A DNA stretch of 37,627 bases, from contig JAXLQJ010000068.1 of assembly GCA_046331705.1 (NCBI GenBank), positions 1 to 37,627 of the forward strand, in the 5' to 3' direction. A program made the position numbers and the translations under genes. This stretch comes from JADJOY01 sp046331705 [NCBI: bacterium] (lineage in GTDB: Bacteria; JADJOY01). The notes beneath the pieces are model-generated. The model did not search any database. It saw nothing but the letters and a program-made list of their open reading frames with translations, and was not told where the DNA came from. Of this stretch, positions 15,735-23,665 are shown in pieces. Numbering within the stretch: position 1 is the first letter of the stretch; each line of letters begins with the position of its first letter.

Positions 15735-16277
15735 CTACGTGGCTGCGGCCCAACCTGCGCGCAGGTCTGCAACTAGCCTTTGGGTGGCCGGGTCGGACGG
15801 CCGGAGTCCGGCCAGCCCACCCTGCGACCCGAGGAGTCGAACCCTGCCCGCCTGCCCAAGACGATCCGTATCGAGGAAGAGCCCACGAACCCTGTACCCG
15901 CGACTGCTCACCGCCCAAACAGGATGCCGCGCCTGGCCGTTCGTGATCGCAACCAGCACGACGTCGCCGGCGGCAAAGAGCCGAGAACGAGCTCGAATGA
16001 CGCCGATTTCCCACGGATCGTCGAACGTCCAGGTGCAATCCTGAAAGAGCTCGAGATCGCGAAATCCCCCGAGCCGATCGAAGGGTGGTGCGTGCGGATC
16101 GCTCTCCCATCGCCTCGCCAGGTCGCGGAAATACCACAGCCAATCGCTGATGTGCGCATGGCCCTCCGTTGGGTTCGGCGGCGCATCCGCGAGCACCCGC
16201 TGAACCGTCCTCGCGTAATCCTCGGCAAACTCTGCGGTCCGCCGCCACTGCTCCTCGGCTGAGAGCCAGCGTTTCAT
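15735..16277 (-). CDS. Hypothetical 180-aa protein
   Basis: Begins MKRWLSAEEQWRRTAEF and contains aromatic-rich stretches: HISDWLWYFRDLARRWE, FRDLELFQDCTWTFDDPWEIGVI, then a beta-rich part with VVLVAITNGQARHPVWAVSSRGYRV and a LFLDTDRLG segment. The pattern (Trp-rich helices, then a G-x-hPVW strand) is reminiscent of SMI1-type immunity proteins, but no diagnostic motif allows assignment. GGAG lies 7 nt before the ATG at 16275-16277; an upstream in-frame ATG is less likely. It stands in a series of small leftward genes of unknown function. Confidence 0.6.
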   Translation of the reverse strand: MKRWLSAEEQWRRTAEFAEDYARTVQRVLADAPPNPTEGHAHISDWLWYFRDLARRWESDPHAPPFDRLGGFRDLELFQDCTWTFDDPWEIGVIRARSRLFAAGDVVLVAITNGQARHPVWAVSSRGYRVRGLFLDTDRLGQAGRVRLLGSQGGLAGLRPSDPATQRLVADLRAGWAAAT

Positions 16278-16457
16278 CGAGAGACTCCAGGGGCCTCGTC
16301 TCCAGAACGTCGCTCGTATCACGGGATGCCGCGCTGCGCAGCCCCCAAGGCTACCCGCGGCGCCGACGTGCGGCAGAGGCCGCCGGCAGCGGTGCGGACT
16401 TCGGCGCTTCCGACACCAACGATGACGACTTGGCGTTCGCCGACTCCCGTCGAACGA

Positions 16458-17018
16458 TTAGTCCTCCGCCAGGTCGAGGCGCGGCCGATGCTCCTCGAGT
16501 CCCCACATCGCCCGGATCTCGCTCGCGCGCGCCTCCCCGAGAAGAACTGAGAGATTCTCCCCGAGATGCTCTGTGTCGAGCCCGCACGCATAAACGAAGA
16601 ACTCCGCACTCCGAGGCACGTTCCGCCAATCAGCCTTGCTCAAGGCCTTGGCGAGCTCGAGCATCCAGCTCCGCACGATCTCGTCACGCGTCTCGTCCGT
16701 ACAGCACTCCGCCATCGTCCATGCCCCTTGCACGAGCGCTTCGTCCGCGTCGAGGTCCCAGATCTCCAGCGGAATCTCGCCACTCATCCAGACCCACCCT
16801 CGCGAGTGGGGCGGATCCTTGCGCGCAGCGCGCCCCAACCACGAAACCGATGCGAGCTTCACGATGGGCAACAGCGGATCTCCGCCACCAAGATCATAAA
16901 ACAGCGCAACCCGTTCGATCTGCTCCTGCAGCTCCATCGCGACGACGCGGTCGATGATTCCGATCACGAATCGCTCGACCCAGGCCCGTTGGACCTCATC
17001 GACTCCCTCGCCGCCCAC
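16458..17018 (-). CDS. Hypothetical 186-aa protein
   Basis: Not recognised. The N-terminal helix includes RAWVERFVIGIIDRVVAMELQEQ. Next come LFYDLGGGDPLLPIVKLASVSWLG, an acidic stretch (PLEIWDLDADEALVQGAWTMAE) and a C-terminal FFVYACGLDTEHLGENLSVLL, giving a small acidic alpha/beta cytosolic protein. The GTG at 17016-17018 is preferred because GGAGG lies 5 nt upstream. An ATG at 17061-17063 is in the same frame. Context (small orphan genes with flanking repeats) would suit an immunity-type gene, but no toxin is present and this is only inference. Confidence 0.55.
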   Translation of the reverse strand: MGGEGVDEVQRAWVERFVIGIIDRVVAMELQEQIERVALFYDLGGGDPLLPIVKLASVSWLGRAARKDPPHSRGWVWMSGEIPLEIWDLDADEALVQGAWTMAECCTDETRDEIVRSWMLELAKALSKADWRNVPRSAEFFVYACGLDTEHLGENLSVLLGEARASEIRAMWGLEEHRPRLDLAED

Positions 17019-17183
17019 GCTCTCCTCCGCCCCGGGAGCGGAAGTGCACCAGGTCAGGCCCATCCGCGATTCCGCAACCGCTCGTCTCGACTGGCCGCCC
17101 GCACCGTACCGGAAACGAAGTCAGTGTCCGTCAAGCGCAAGGTATCGACCAAGAGAGGGATCAACGACGAGAAACACGTTGAA

Positions 17184-17247
17184 CAGGATGGGATCACACT
17201 TGACGGAAGGGGGCCCTATAGGTGTTGGCGACTGGTGCTCGCAACCC
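17184..17247. repeat. Repeat copy R1 of the 29-nt core repeat
   Basis: The core at 17194-17222 (TCACACTTGACGGA, one variable base, GGGGGCC, one variable base, TATAGG) matches R2 at 27 of 29 positions. Weaker similarity extends from CAGGA upstream to GTTGG and CGCAACC downstream, about 64 nt in all. The stop codon of the frameshifted gene (17216-17218) lies inside this copy. It is not a recognisable integron attC site, insertion-sequence end or REP element. Confidence 0.65.
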
Positions 17248-17786
17248 AGTACTCCGTGATGGCGCTGTCGTGAAATTGAACTCCTAGACCAAAGCCAGGG
17301 CGGATGCGTACTTCATCCCACAGACCATCCGTAAACATTGCGCATAGCTCGGCACGCAAGAACGGCAGCAGTGCTGCGTTCACAGCTTCGTCGCCATCGC
17401 TACGCGTATCGACTAGCGCCGAGCTGCCGTCCTTCGCGATGACTTGGATCGGCTCGTCGCCCTCCCGATCCCAATACGCTGCCCGCCAATCCGGCAGGAA
17501 CAACGTCTGAACGAAGTCAAAGCGAAATTCCGCGCAATTGACGTAGCCCTCGCCATCCTGTTCTAACTCCGAGAGGATGCGCTCATCTACACATGTATCA
17601 ACGGTGCCTTCCACAGGATGGCCGAACAGCGCAAAGCAACCCACGATGATGTCGGGGTGCGCATGACCGAGGCTACCTAGCGTCGAGGCAACGAGGTCGC
17701 GAATGCGAGCGGCCTACCTGTCGCAGGTCAATGGCCGGGTGCTGCGGCAGGAATAAGTCGCTAACCCGAAGCTCACCTGCGGCCAT
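17216..17786 (-). pseudogene. Frameshifted hypothetical gene
   Basis: The 3' open part (from about 17714 to 17216) encodes a convincing small protein (ARIRDLVASTLGSLGHAHPD, IIVGCFALFGHPVEGTV, CAEFRFDFVQTLFLPDWRAAYW, WDEVRIRPGFGLGVQF), but its frame has no ATG, GTG or TTG before the GTG at 17642-17644, although protein-like sequence continues upstream of that point to an in-frame stop. The other frame starts at the ATG at 17784-17786 (MAAGELRVSDLFLPQHPAIDL, then RQV) and runs out of frame at about 17715. Removing one base there (GGTAGGCC to GGTGGCC on the minus strand) joins both into one protein of about 189 residues. So it is either a recent single-base frameshift pseudogene or an assembly error. 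No family recognised. It is flanked by repeats R1 and R2. Confidence 0.62.
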
Positions 17787-17803
17787 GGATTATTACCGGT
17801 CGC

Positions 17804-17867
17804 ACAGGAGAGGTTCACACTTGACGGACGGGGGCCTTATAGGAGTTGGAGCGCTCTCCCGCAACCA
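17804..17867. repeat. Repeat copy R2 of the 29-nt core repeat
   Basis: Core at 17815-17843, 27 of 29 identical to R1. It lies in the same orientation 621 nt away, directly upstream of the start of the frameshifted gene and downstream of the stop of the following leftward gene. The arrangement repeat-gene-repeat resembles a gene-cassette or recombination unit. A TTGACG...TATAGG pair within it is spaced only 11 nt, too short for a sigma-70 promoter. Confidence 0.65.
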
Positions 17868-17894
17868 CGGGACGTTGGCTGCTGGGGCAGCGAG

Positions 17895-18569
17895 TCATGT
17901 TTCGTCAGACCCTATTGCATCCGCAACGTTCCGAAGCTCGCTCTGCACCGCGATTCTTGAGTTCCAAGCGCGAGCGGCGTCGGGGGTGTTGCCTTGGCTG
18001 CGTAGGAAGAGTCGGCGCGCTTCCGCCAGGCAGGCACGGGCGGGGACGAGTTCTTGCGCCTGCCCCCAGTAGGCGGCCTTCCGCTCCCAGGTGCCCCATT
18101 CAAGCCAGTCGGTTGCGGTCCAACCGGAACCCGCGTCTGCAGTGGCCGCCTCCCACCATCTGAAAGCACGCTCCCAGTCTCCCAATTCTTCGTAAAGATT
18201 ACCTATCACAGCTTTGTATTCGGGAGATGCTGGGTGAGTTGCAGCGATCGCCTCCATTCGCCCGACGGCCCCTTCGGCATTGCCGAGACGGGCGAGGAGG
18301 CTTCCAAGAAGGTAGACGTCGACAGGGCCAGATGCCCCCCGTGCGGTCAATTCTTCGATGGCTGCCAGTGCCAGTCTGCTTAGGTCAGCATTTTCCGTCA
18401 TGGTCGCAGAAGTGGCGACGTCCCAAGCGAACGTACGAAGATCCGCGACATCCAGCGCTGACACGGCGATCTGAGAAATCATCCGAACCGCCTCGTCGAG
18501 CAGGTGACGCCTGCGCCGAGACCGGGCTCGGCAGAGGAATTTCAGGGCCTCCGCTGTCTGGCTATCCAT
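17895..18569 (-). CDS. TPR-like helical hypothetical protein
   Basis: A 224-residue, nearly all-helical protein starting MDSQTAEALKFLCRARSRRRR. The middle has TPR-like helix pairs: LLGSLLARLGNAEGAVGRMEAIAATHP, then YKAVIGNLYEELGDWERAFRWWEAATAD, and a last pair around ELVPARACLAEARRLFL. TPR proteins scaffold protein-protein contacts, and no catalytic domain is present. The ATG is at 18567-18569 without a clear ribosome site. It is the most upstream gene of the accessory group at 14.4-18.6 kb, and R2 lies 28 nt after its stop. Partner unknown. Confidence 0.65.
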   Translation of the reverse strand: MDSQTAEALKFLCRARSRRRRHLLDEAVRMISQIAVSALDVADLRTFAWDVATSATMTENADLSRLALAAIEELTARGASGPVDVYLLGSLLARLGNAEGAVGRMEAIAATHPASPEYKAVIGNLYEELGDWERAFRWWEAATADAGSGWTATDWLEWGTWERKAAYWGQAQELVPARACLAEARRLFLRSQGNTPDAARAWNSRIAVQSELRNVADAIGSDET

Positions 18570-18997
18570 CGAGATTCAGCCTGCCGCTGGCCCTGGTCAG
18601 CGATCAGCCAGCTCCAACCCTGTTGTTCGACGGAACTCGATAGTCCGGGGTTACGCTGCGTGCTCGCGGGCTAACTGGGTGGTGGCACCATCGAGCTGGC
18701 CGAGGATTCGTTCGCCGACGCCACGTTACGCCGGAGCCGATCCGAGGACAACCCCGCTATCTGGGCGAGGATAGTTGAGGGTGTGCGAGTGGGGCGGGGC
18801 GCCACCGCGAGCGCACGACCACCTCGCCGGGCGCGCGGCTGGTGCTCGCACGCGGCACCCTCCACCGAACGGTGTGAGGGGGATCTCGCTCGGCTGGCGT
18901 CGGCCGAGTTGCGCGTCGTGGATGGTGGCTCGTACGCGCGAGCCGGCTTGCACGCGACGATTCGAGCCGATGCCTGGGCACCGGGCTTGCCGGGTGC
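18570..18997. other. 428-nt stretch without a recognisable gene
   Basis: No open frame here looks like a real protein by composition or motif. One short leftward segment (about 18640-18705) could encode GERILGQLDGATTQLAREHAA and then stop, but stop codons close upstream in every plausible joining frame make it at most a decayed fragment. The stretch separates the accessory genes from the ChaA gene. No hairpin, direct repeat of note or R1/R2-like core was found by eye. Confidence 0.4.
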
Positions 18998-20062
18998 TCA
19001 CGGCACGAAGGCTAGGAACAGGTAGGACGCGAAGAGCACCAGGTGTACGGCGCCTTGCATCACGTACGTGCGGCCGGTGGTGAGGGTGACGGCGCTCACC
19101 AGGAAGGTGATGGCGAGCAGGACCATGTCCTTGGGTGCGACGCCGAGCACCAACGGCAGGTTGAAGAGGATCGAAGCGGTCACGACGACGGGCACGGTGA
19201 GGCCCACGCACGCGAGGGCCGAGCCGATGGCGAGGTTCATGCTGGACTGCAGCCGGTTGGCGCGCGCGGCGCGCACCGCGGCCCAGGTTTCCGGCAGGAG
19301 CACGAGCGCGGCGATGATGATGCCGACCACGGCGCGAGGGGCGTCGGCGGCGGCTACCGCGCTCTCGATGGTGGGCGAGAGTTTCTTCGCGAGGCCGACT
19401 ACGGTCACCAGCGCGAGCAGCAGCAGTCCGAAGCTCGCCCAGGCCTGGGCGTTGGTGGGAGGCGCGGCGTGGTGCTCGTCGCCGTCCTCGCTTGCGGGAA
19501 TGAAGTAGTCGCGGTGGCGCACGGTCTGGCTGAACACGAAGATCGCCCACAGCGCCGCCGACGCCACCGCCACGAACGCGCGCTGCGAGACGCTGTACGT
19601 GGGCCCCGGCGAGGTGATCGTGAACGCCGGCAGCACCAAGGTGAGCGTGGCCATGACCATGAGCGCGGCGAGCCCGGCGCCGGCGCCTTCGACGCGGAAC
19701 GTCTGCTCGCGGTGCGCGAGCCCGCCCACCCACACGCAGAGCCCCACCACGCCGGTCGAGATCAGCATCACAGCGGCGTAGATCGCATCGCGCGGCAAGG
19801 TGGCCATGTCGTCGCCACCGGCGAGCATCATCGAGAGGATGAGTGCCGTCTCGATGGCGGTGACGGCGAGCGCCAGCACCAGCGTGCCGAACGGCTCGCC
19901 CACGCGGTGGGCGACCACCTCGGCGTGATGGACCGCGGCGAACACGGCGCCCGCGAGGGCTGCACCGCACACCACCGCCAGCCACGGCGCCATGCCGATC
20001 GCCGCGGCAGCGCCGAACGCGGCGAGGGCGAGCACGGGGAGGAGCCAAGTCCAGAGAGGCAT
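18998..20062 (-). CDS. chaA: ChaA-type Ca2+(Na+,K+)/H+ antiporter
   Basis: A 354-residue, 10-11-helix inner-membrane cation/proton antiporter; E. coli ChaA is 366. Both halves carry the acidic signatures of the CaCA superfamily: GEPFGTLVLALAVTAIETALI (about 50-75) and VLLPETWAAVRAARANRLQSSMNLAIGSA (about 235-265), the paired alpha-repeats that form the ion site. A polar cytosolic loop (EDGDEHHAAPP, mid-protein) separates the halves, as in CAX/ChaA proteins. The ATG at 20060-20062 (MPLWTWLLPV) is chosen for the upstream GGGAACG and direct entry into the first helix; an ATG 12 nt upstream is possible. It lies downstream of the Zur-like gene, same strand, 88 nt apart. Confidence 0.87.
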   Translation of the reverse strand: MPLWTWLLPVLALAAFGAAAAIGMAPWLAVVCGAALAGAVFAAVHHAEVVAHRVGEPFGTLVLALAVTAIETALILSMMLAGGDDMATLPRDAIYAAVMLISTGVVGLCVWVGGLAHREQTFRVEGAGAGLAALMVMATLTLVLPAFTITSPGPTYSVSQRAFVAVASAALWAIFVFSQTVRHRDYFIPASEDGDEHHAAPPTNAQAWASFGLLLLALVTVVGLAKKLSPTIESAVAAADAPRAVVGIIIAALVLLPETWAAVRAARANRLQSSMNLAIGSALACVGLTVPVVVTASILFNLPLVLGVAPKDMVLLAITFLVSAVTLTTGRTYVMQGAVHLVLFASYLFLAFVP

Positions 20063-20150
20063 CGTCGTTCCCATCCGGGCGGGAAAGGCCCCACGCGGGT
20101 CCACTCAGAGTGGCAGTGAATTGCGCCGAGCAGAACCGCCCGGCACCCGC

Positions 20151-20657
20151 TCAGCAGGCGCTGCAGCGGCCTTGAAGCAGAACCTGGGAGACGTCGGCGA
20201 TGGGCGGGCGCGGTGAGCCGGCGCGCGGCGAGATGCGCACGTCCACGTCCGGCAGGCACGTGAGCGCGCCGCAATCGGTGCACACGAAGTGGGGATGGCC
20301 GGGCTCGCGGGCGGCGACTCGCTCCGTCTCACCCGCGGCCGAGCCGGGCTCGAAGCGCCAGGTGTGATCGCCGACGTCGATGCGCCGAAGCAGCCCTGCC
20401 TCGGTGAGATCGATCAGGTTTCGGTAGAGCGTCGCGCGATCGAAGCCGCGCCCGCTCAGCGCGTCCACCAGCTCGCCGTGACTGAGCGGCGAGGTCGAGT
20501 GGCGCAGCGCGCTCAGCACGGCGAGCCGCGATGGTGTGCTGCGCAACCCCGCACGATGAAGCTCCGCGCGGATCCGCGCGACATCGACGTCGCTCGGATC
20601 GTGCTCGGCTCCAGCGGATCGCTCGCGGCGCGTGGCGGATCGGATCGACGATCGCAT
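20151..20657 (-). CDS. Fur-family metalloregulator, Zur-like
   Basis: A 168-residue metal-dependent repressor. The N-terminal winged helix (about 20-85) is LHRAGLRSTPSRLAVLSAL...SHGELVDALSGRGFDRATLYRNLIDLTEAGLLRRI. The dimerisation domain carries HPHFVCTDCGALTCL, with the structural-zinc CxxC, and the protein ends RCSAC, the second CxxC. Position next to a porin-like protein and a metal ABC transporter suggests zinc sensing (Zur). The start is uncertain: the ATG at 20655-20657 gives a normal Fur-family length, while longer in-frame starts add low-complexity sequence. No convincing Zur box was found by eye in the gap to the rightward genes. Confidence 0.85.
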   Translation of the reverse strand: MRSSIRSATRRERSAGAEHDPSDVDVARIRAELHRAGLRSTPSRLAVLSALRHSTSPLSHGELVDALSGRGFDRATLYRNLIDLTEAGLLRRIDVGDHTWRFEPGSAAGETERVAAREPGHPHFVCTDCGALTCLPDVDVRISPRAGSPRPPIADVSQVLLQGRCSAC

Positions 20658-20830
20658 CGGGTGGACACGCACGGCTCGGGGAGGGGAACGGGCCGATGGT
20701 AGCACGCGCATTTCACGCGCCGGAGCCGCGCGGCGCGCTGCGTGCGGTGGGGCGCGCGGCAACGTGAAGCTAGCCGGAGGCGCCGGCTCTAGGTTAGAGA
20801 TCTCGGGCCACGCGATCTCGGCTTGGCGCG

Positions 20831-21208
20831 GTGACCATGCGCATTCCACCGATGCTCCGGCGCACCTTCTCGCTTCGTCGTGGCCTCGCGCTCTCGCTCG
20901 CGGCGGTGCTGGCGGCGTGGGCGAATCTCGACCTCCTCGCGTTTCACGGGCTTCGCGCCGCGGGCGGCGCGTCGATCGTCGCTCCACACGCGGCCGGCAT
21001 CTTGGCCACCGGCGACGCAGCCGCGCCGCGCGTCGGTCACGAAGCGAGCCACCAGTGCGCCTTCACGTCGGTTGCGCACACCACACAGACCGCACCGCTG
21101 GGTTCGCAGGTCGCGCCGCTCGTCACCACCGAGCGCACCGCGTTCGACCTCGTCCTTCCCCGTCTCGTCCCCGGGCGCACCGCCTCCGGGCTCGCTCCTC
21201 CGGTCTGA
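20831..21208 (+). CDS. Small exported His/Cys-containing protein at the metal locus
   Basis: A 125-residue protein with a basic, hydrophobic N-terminal signal or anchor (FSLRRGLALSLAAVLAAWANL, about 11-31). The mature part has several His and one Cys, clustered in GHEASHQCAFTSVAHTTQ (about 67-84). This pattern could bind a transition metal and is reminiscent of small proteins encoded near metal uptake or copper loci, but no named family is recognised. It is first in the rightward gene series leading to the porin-like and metal ABC genes, divergent from the Zur-like gene. No clear ribosome site was found at the ATG at 20831; an ATG five codons later is possible. Confidence 0.55.
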   Translation: MTMRIPPMLRRTFSLRRGLALSLAAVLAAWANLDLLAFHGLRAAGGASIVAPHAAGILATGDAAAPRVGHEASHQCAFTSVAHTTQTAPLGSQVAPLVTTERTAFDLVLPRLVPGRTASGLAPPV

Positions 21209-21324
21209 TCTCGGCGCTCGTGCGCCGCGTGCTCTCGCCAGCGCCATGTCGGCGCCGGTGACGCGCGGCTGAATTCCGAGATCCGCGCGGCTCGCGTCGC
21301 CACGGCGACGCGGGCGGCGCTCGT

Positions 21325-21350
21325 CGCGACGTGCCATCCAGCACGTCGCG
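21325..21350. promoter_or_regulatory. Perfect 10-bp inverted repeat abutting the ribosome site
   Basis: Arms CGCGACGTGC (21325-21334) and GCACGTCGCG (21341-21350) with a CATCCA loop. The right arm touches the GGAGG (21351-21355) of the porin-like gene. It could be an operator for a dimeric repressor, such as the Zur-like protein, or an RNA hairpin insulating or controlling translation. Its centre, GTGC-N6-GCAC, is one base wider than the operators at the kdp locus. Confidence 0.55.
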
Positions 21351-21363
21351 GGAGGACGCATCC

Positions 21364-22641
21364 ATGAAGGTCGCGCTTCGCAGCGCTTCGCCTGCGCTTC
21401 TCGCGCTCGCGTGCTTCGCAGTCTCGATCCAAGCCTCCGCCCAGGACGCCTCGACGTCCTCCGGTGGTGGTGGATCCACCTGGACCCAGCCCATCCGCGT
21501 GGCCGGCGCCGGTCCCGCATACCTGAACCTCTCCCTCGACGCGCTCTTCGCCGCCGGCACGTCGAGCGAGAAGGACGTCACGTCGCTCGAGATCGGCGGC
21601 CACGATCCAAGCCAACGCGGCTTCACCATCGAGAACGTCGAGGCGGTCTTCGATGGCGCGATCGATCCCTACTTCAAAGGGACCGCCAACATCGTCTTCC
21701 AGCTCACCCCCGAGGGTGAAACCAACGTCGAGCTGGAGGAGGCGTACCTCGTCACGCAGTCGCTGCCCGCCGACCTCCAGGTCAAGGCCGGCCAGTACTT
21801 CACCGAGTTCGGGCGGCTCAACAACCGCCACCCGCACCAGTGGGACTTCGTCGACATCCCGCTCGTCAACGGCCGGCTGCTCGGCGGCGACGGGCTGCGC
21901 GGGCCCGGCGCGCGGGCGTCGTGGCTCATGCCGCTGCCCTTCTATTCCGAGCTGATCGTGGGCGTGCAGAACAGCCAGGGCGAGACCGCGGCGAGCTTTC
22001 GCAACGAGAACGAGGGCGAACCGCTCTTCGGCCGCGTGCCCGAGGACCGCGGCGTCGACGACCTCGGCGACATGCTCTGGAGTGGCCGCTGGTCGAGCTC
22101 GTTCGACGTTGCCGACGATCAAACGCTCGTGCTCGGGCTTTCGGGTGTGACTGGCCCCAACGCCACCGGCGCCAACACCCACACCCAGATCTACGGCACC
22201 GACCTCTACTGGAAGTGGAAGTCGCCGCGCGCCGAGCAGGGCTTTCCGTTCGCGTCGTTCACCACCGAGCTGATGTACCGGCGCTACCAAGCAGGCGCGT
22301 TCGAGGGTGAGTCCGAGAACCCCGACGAGCCGCCGCTGCTGCTGCCTCACGAGACGCTCGAGGACTGGGGGCTCTACGCGCAGGCGCTCTACGGCTTCAC
22401 CCGCGGCTGGGTCGCGGGGCTGCGCGGTGACTTCGTGGACGGCGAGACGGGCGCATTCGATCCCGATCCGGATCGTTCCCAACGAGTGCGGCTCTCGCCG
22501 GTGCTCACCTGGTATCCGAGCGAGTTCTCGAAGCTCAGGCTCCAGTACAACCTCGATCGCGTCGAGGACCGGGCGTACGACCACTCGATCTGGCTGCAGG
22601 CCGAGTTCCTGATCGGCAGCCACGGCGCGCACAGCTTCTGA
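21364..22641 (+). CDS. Outer-membrane beta-barrel (porin-like) protein of the metal-uptake locus
   Basis: A 425-residue secreted protein. The signal peptide is MKVALRSASPALLALACFAVSIQASA, cut about residue 26, then a Gly/Ser-rich link. The rest consists of alternating amphipathic strands rich in aromatic residues, ending LQAEFLIGSHGAHSF with a terminal Phe typical of outer-membrane barrels. Barrel-like stretches include TIENVEAVFDGAIDPYFKG and LKVKAGQYFTEFGRLNNRH-type strands (QVKAGQYFTEFGRLN). It resembles porin-like proteins that often sit directly before metal-binding-protein genes, so passage of zinc or a zinc complex across the outer membrane is inferred. The ATG at 21364 has GGAGG 8 nt upstream, and a perfect inverted repeat adjoins it. 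Confidence 0.78.
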   Translation: MKVALRSASPALLALACFAVSIQASAQDASTSSGGGGSTWTQPIRVAGAGPAYLNLSLDALFAAGTSSEKDVTSLEIGGHDPSQRGFTIENVEAVFDGAIDPYFKGTANIVFQLTPEGETNVELEEAYLVTQSLPADLQVKAGQYFTEFGRLNNRHPHQWDFVDIPLVNGRLLGGDGLRGPGARASWLMPLPFYSELIVGVQNSQGETAASFRNENEGEPLFGRVPEDRGVDDLGDMLWSGRWSSSFDVADDQTLVLGLSGVTGPNATGANTHTQIYGTDLYWKWKSPRAEQGFPFASFTTELMYRRYQAGAFEGESENPDEPPLLLPHETLEDWGLYAQALYGFTRGWVAGLRGDFVDGETGAFDPDPDRSQRVRLSPVLTWYPSEFSKLRLQYNLDRVEDRAYDHSIWLQAEFLIGSHGAHSF

Positions 22642-22695
22642 CTTCCGACTTCTCGGGCGGCGCCGCCTCGCGCGCGCGCCGCGGGAGACTTCTCC

Positions 22696-23664
22696 ATGAA
22701 ACGAACCGGAAACCTTTCACGATCACTCGAGGCGTTGCTCGCGCTGAGCGCCGCGCTCTTTCTTGCATCCGCGTCGCGCGCCGCCGAGCTGCGCGTGGTC
22801 GCCTCCACTCCCGATCTCGGGGCGATCGCCAAGGCCGTCGGTGGTGATCGCGTGGACGTGACCTCGATCGCGCGCGGCACCGAGGACCCGCACTTCGTCG
22901 ACCCCAAGCCGAGCCACGTGGTGAGCCTCAACCGCGCCGACGCGCTCGTCGAGGGCGGCGCCGAGCTCGAGGTGGGCTGGTTGCCCAAGCTCGTCGAGTC
23001 GTCGCGTAACTCGAAGCTCGCGAGCGGCGCGCCCGGGCGGATCGTGGCCAACGCGGGCGTCCAGCTCCTCGAGATCCCGACCGGGCCGATCGATCGCTCG
23101 ATGGGCGACGTCCATCCCGGCGGCAACCCGCACTACCTGCTCGATCCGCGGAACGCCCTGATCGTCGCGGGCACGCTCGCCGAGCGCTTCGCCACGCTCG
23201 ACGCCAGCGGCGCCGAGACCTACCGCGCCAACGCCGCCGCGTTCACGTCCGATCTCACGAGCCGGATCCAGGGCTGGGAGGCGCGGCTCGCGAGCCTGCG
23301 CGGCGCGAAGGTGGTCGAGTACCACAAGCTCTTCGAGTACCTGGCCCACTGGCTCGGTCTCGACATCGTGGGCCAGGTCGAGCCCAAGCCGGGAATCCCG
23401 CCCAATCCGCAGCACGTCGCCGCGCTCGAGGAAAAGATGCGCGCCGAGAAGGTACCCGTGCTCCTCGCCACGACGTACCACCCCGCCGAGGTCACGGCCG
23501 AGATCGCGCACCGCACGGGCGCGGCGGTTGCCACGATTCCCACCTCGGTGGGCGATGGCGAGGGCAACACCACCTACGCCGCGATGATGGAGCAGATCGT
23601 GGCGACACTCGCCAAGGCGGCGGCCGCGGGCGGCGCCTCCGCCACCGGCAACGAGGGTCACTGA
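22696..23664 (+). CDS. znuA: Metal ABC transporter substrate-binding protein (ZnuA-like)
   Basis: A 322-residue periplasmic cluster A-I binding protein for Zn2+ or Mn2+. It has a signal peptide (ALLALSAALFLASASRAAEL). Metal ligands are expected at His in GTEDPHFVDPKPS, His in GGNPHYLLDPRNA and VVEYHKLFEYLAHWLGL, plus a late acidic/His region (TTYHPAEVTAEIAH). The His-rich loop of enterobacterial ZnuA is absent. GGGAGA precedes the ATG. It follows the porin-like gene by 54 nt, and its stop is 1 nt before the permease start, so the genes are co-transcribed. Zinc rather than manganese is inferred from the Zur-like neighbour. Confidence 0.88.
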   Translation: MKRTGNLSRSLEALLALSAALFLASASRAAELRVVASTPDLGAIAKAVGGDRVDVTSIARGTEDPHFVDPKPSHVVSLNRADALVEGGAELEVGWLPKLVESSRNSKLASGAPGRIVANAGVQLLEIPTGPIDRSMGDVHPGGNPHYLLDPRNALIVAGTLAERFATLDASGAETYRANAAAFTSDLTSRIQGWEARLASLRGAKVVEYHKLFEYLAHWLGLDIVGQVEPKPGIPPNPQHVAALEEKMRAEKVPVLLATTYHPAEVTAEIAHRTGAAVATIPTSVGDGEGNTTYAAMMEQIVATLAKAAAAGGASATGNEGH

Positions 23665-23665
23665 C

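Noticed and set aside
17184-17247. Integron attC site at the end of the frameshifted gene
   Set aside because: The required outer RYYYAAC and GTTRRRY boxes are not present in correct positions and no integrase gene is in the window.
17815-17843. Sigma-70 promoter inside the repeats (TTGACG...TATAGG)
   Set aside because: The spacing is 11 nt instead of about 17, and the same pair recurs simply because the repeat is copied.
18671-18865. 64-aa leftward open frame in the gene-free stretch
   Set aside because: No ribosome site, no recognisable motif and no coherent continuation; treated as noise or a decayed fragment.
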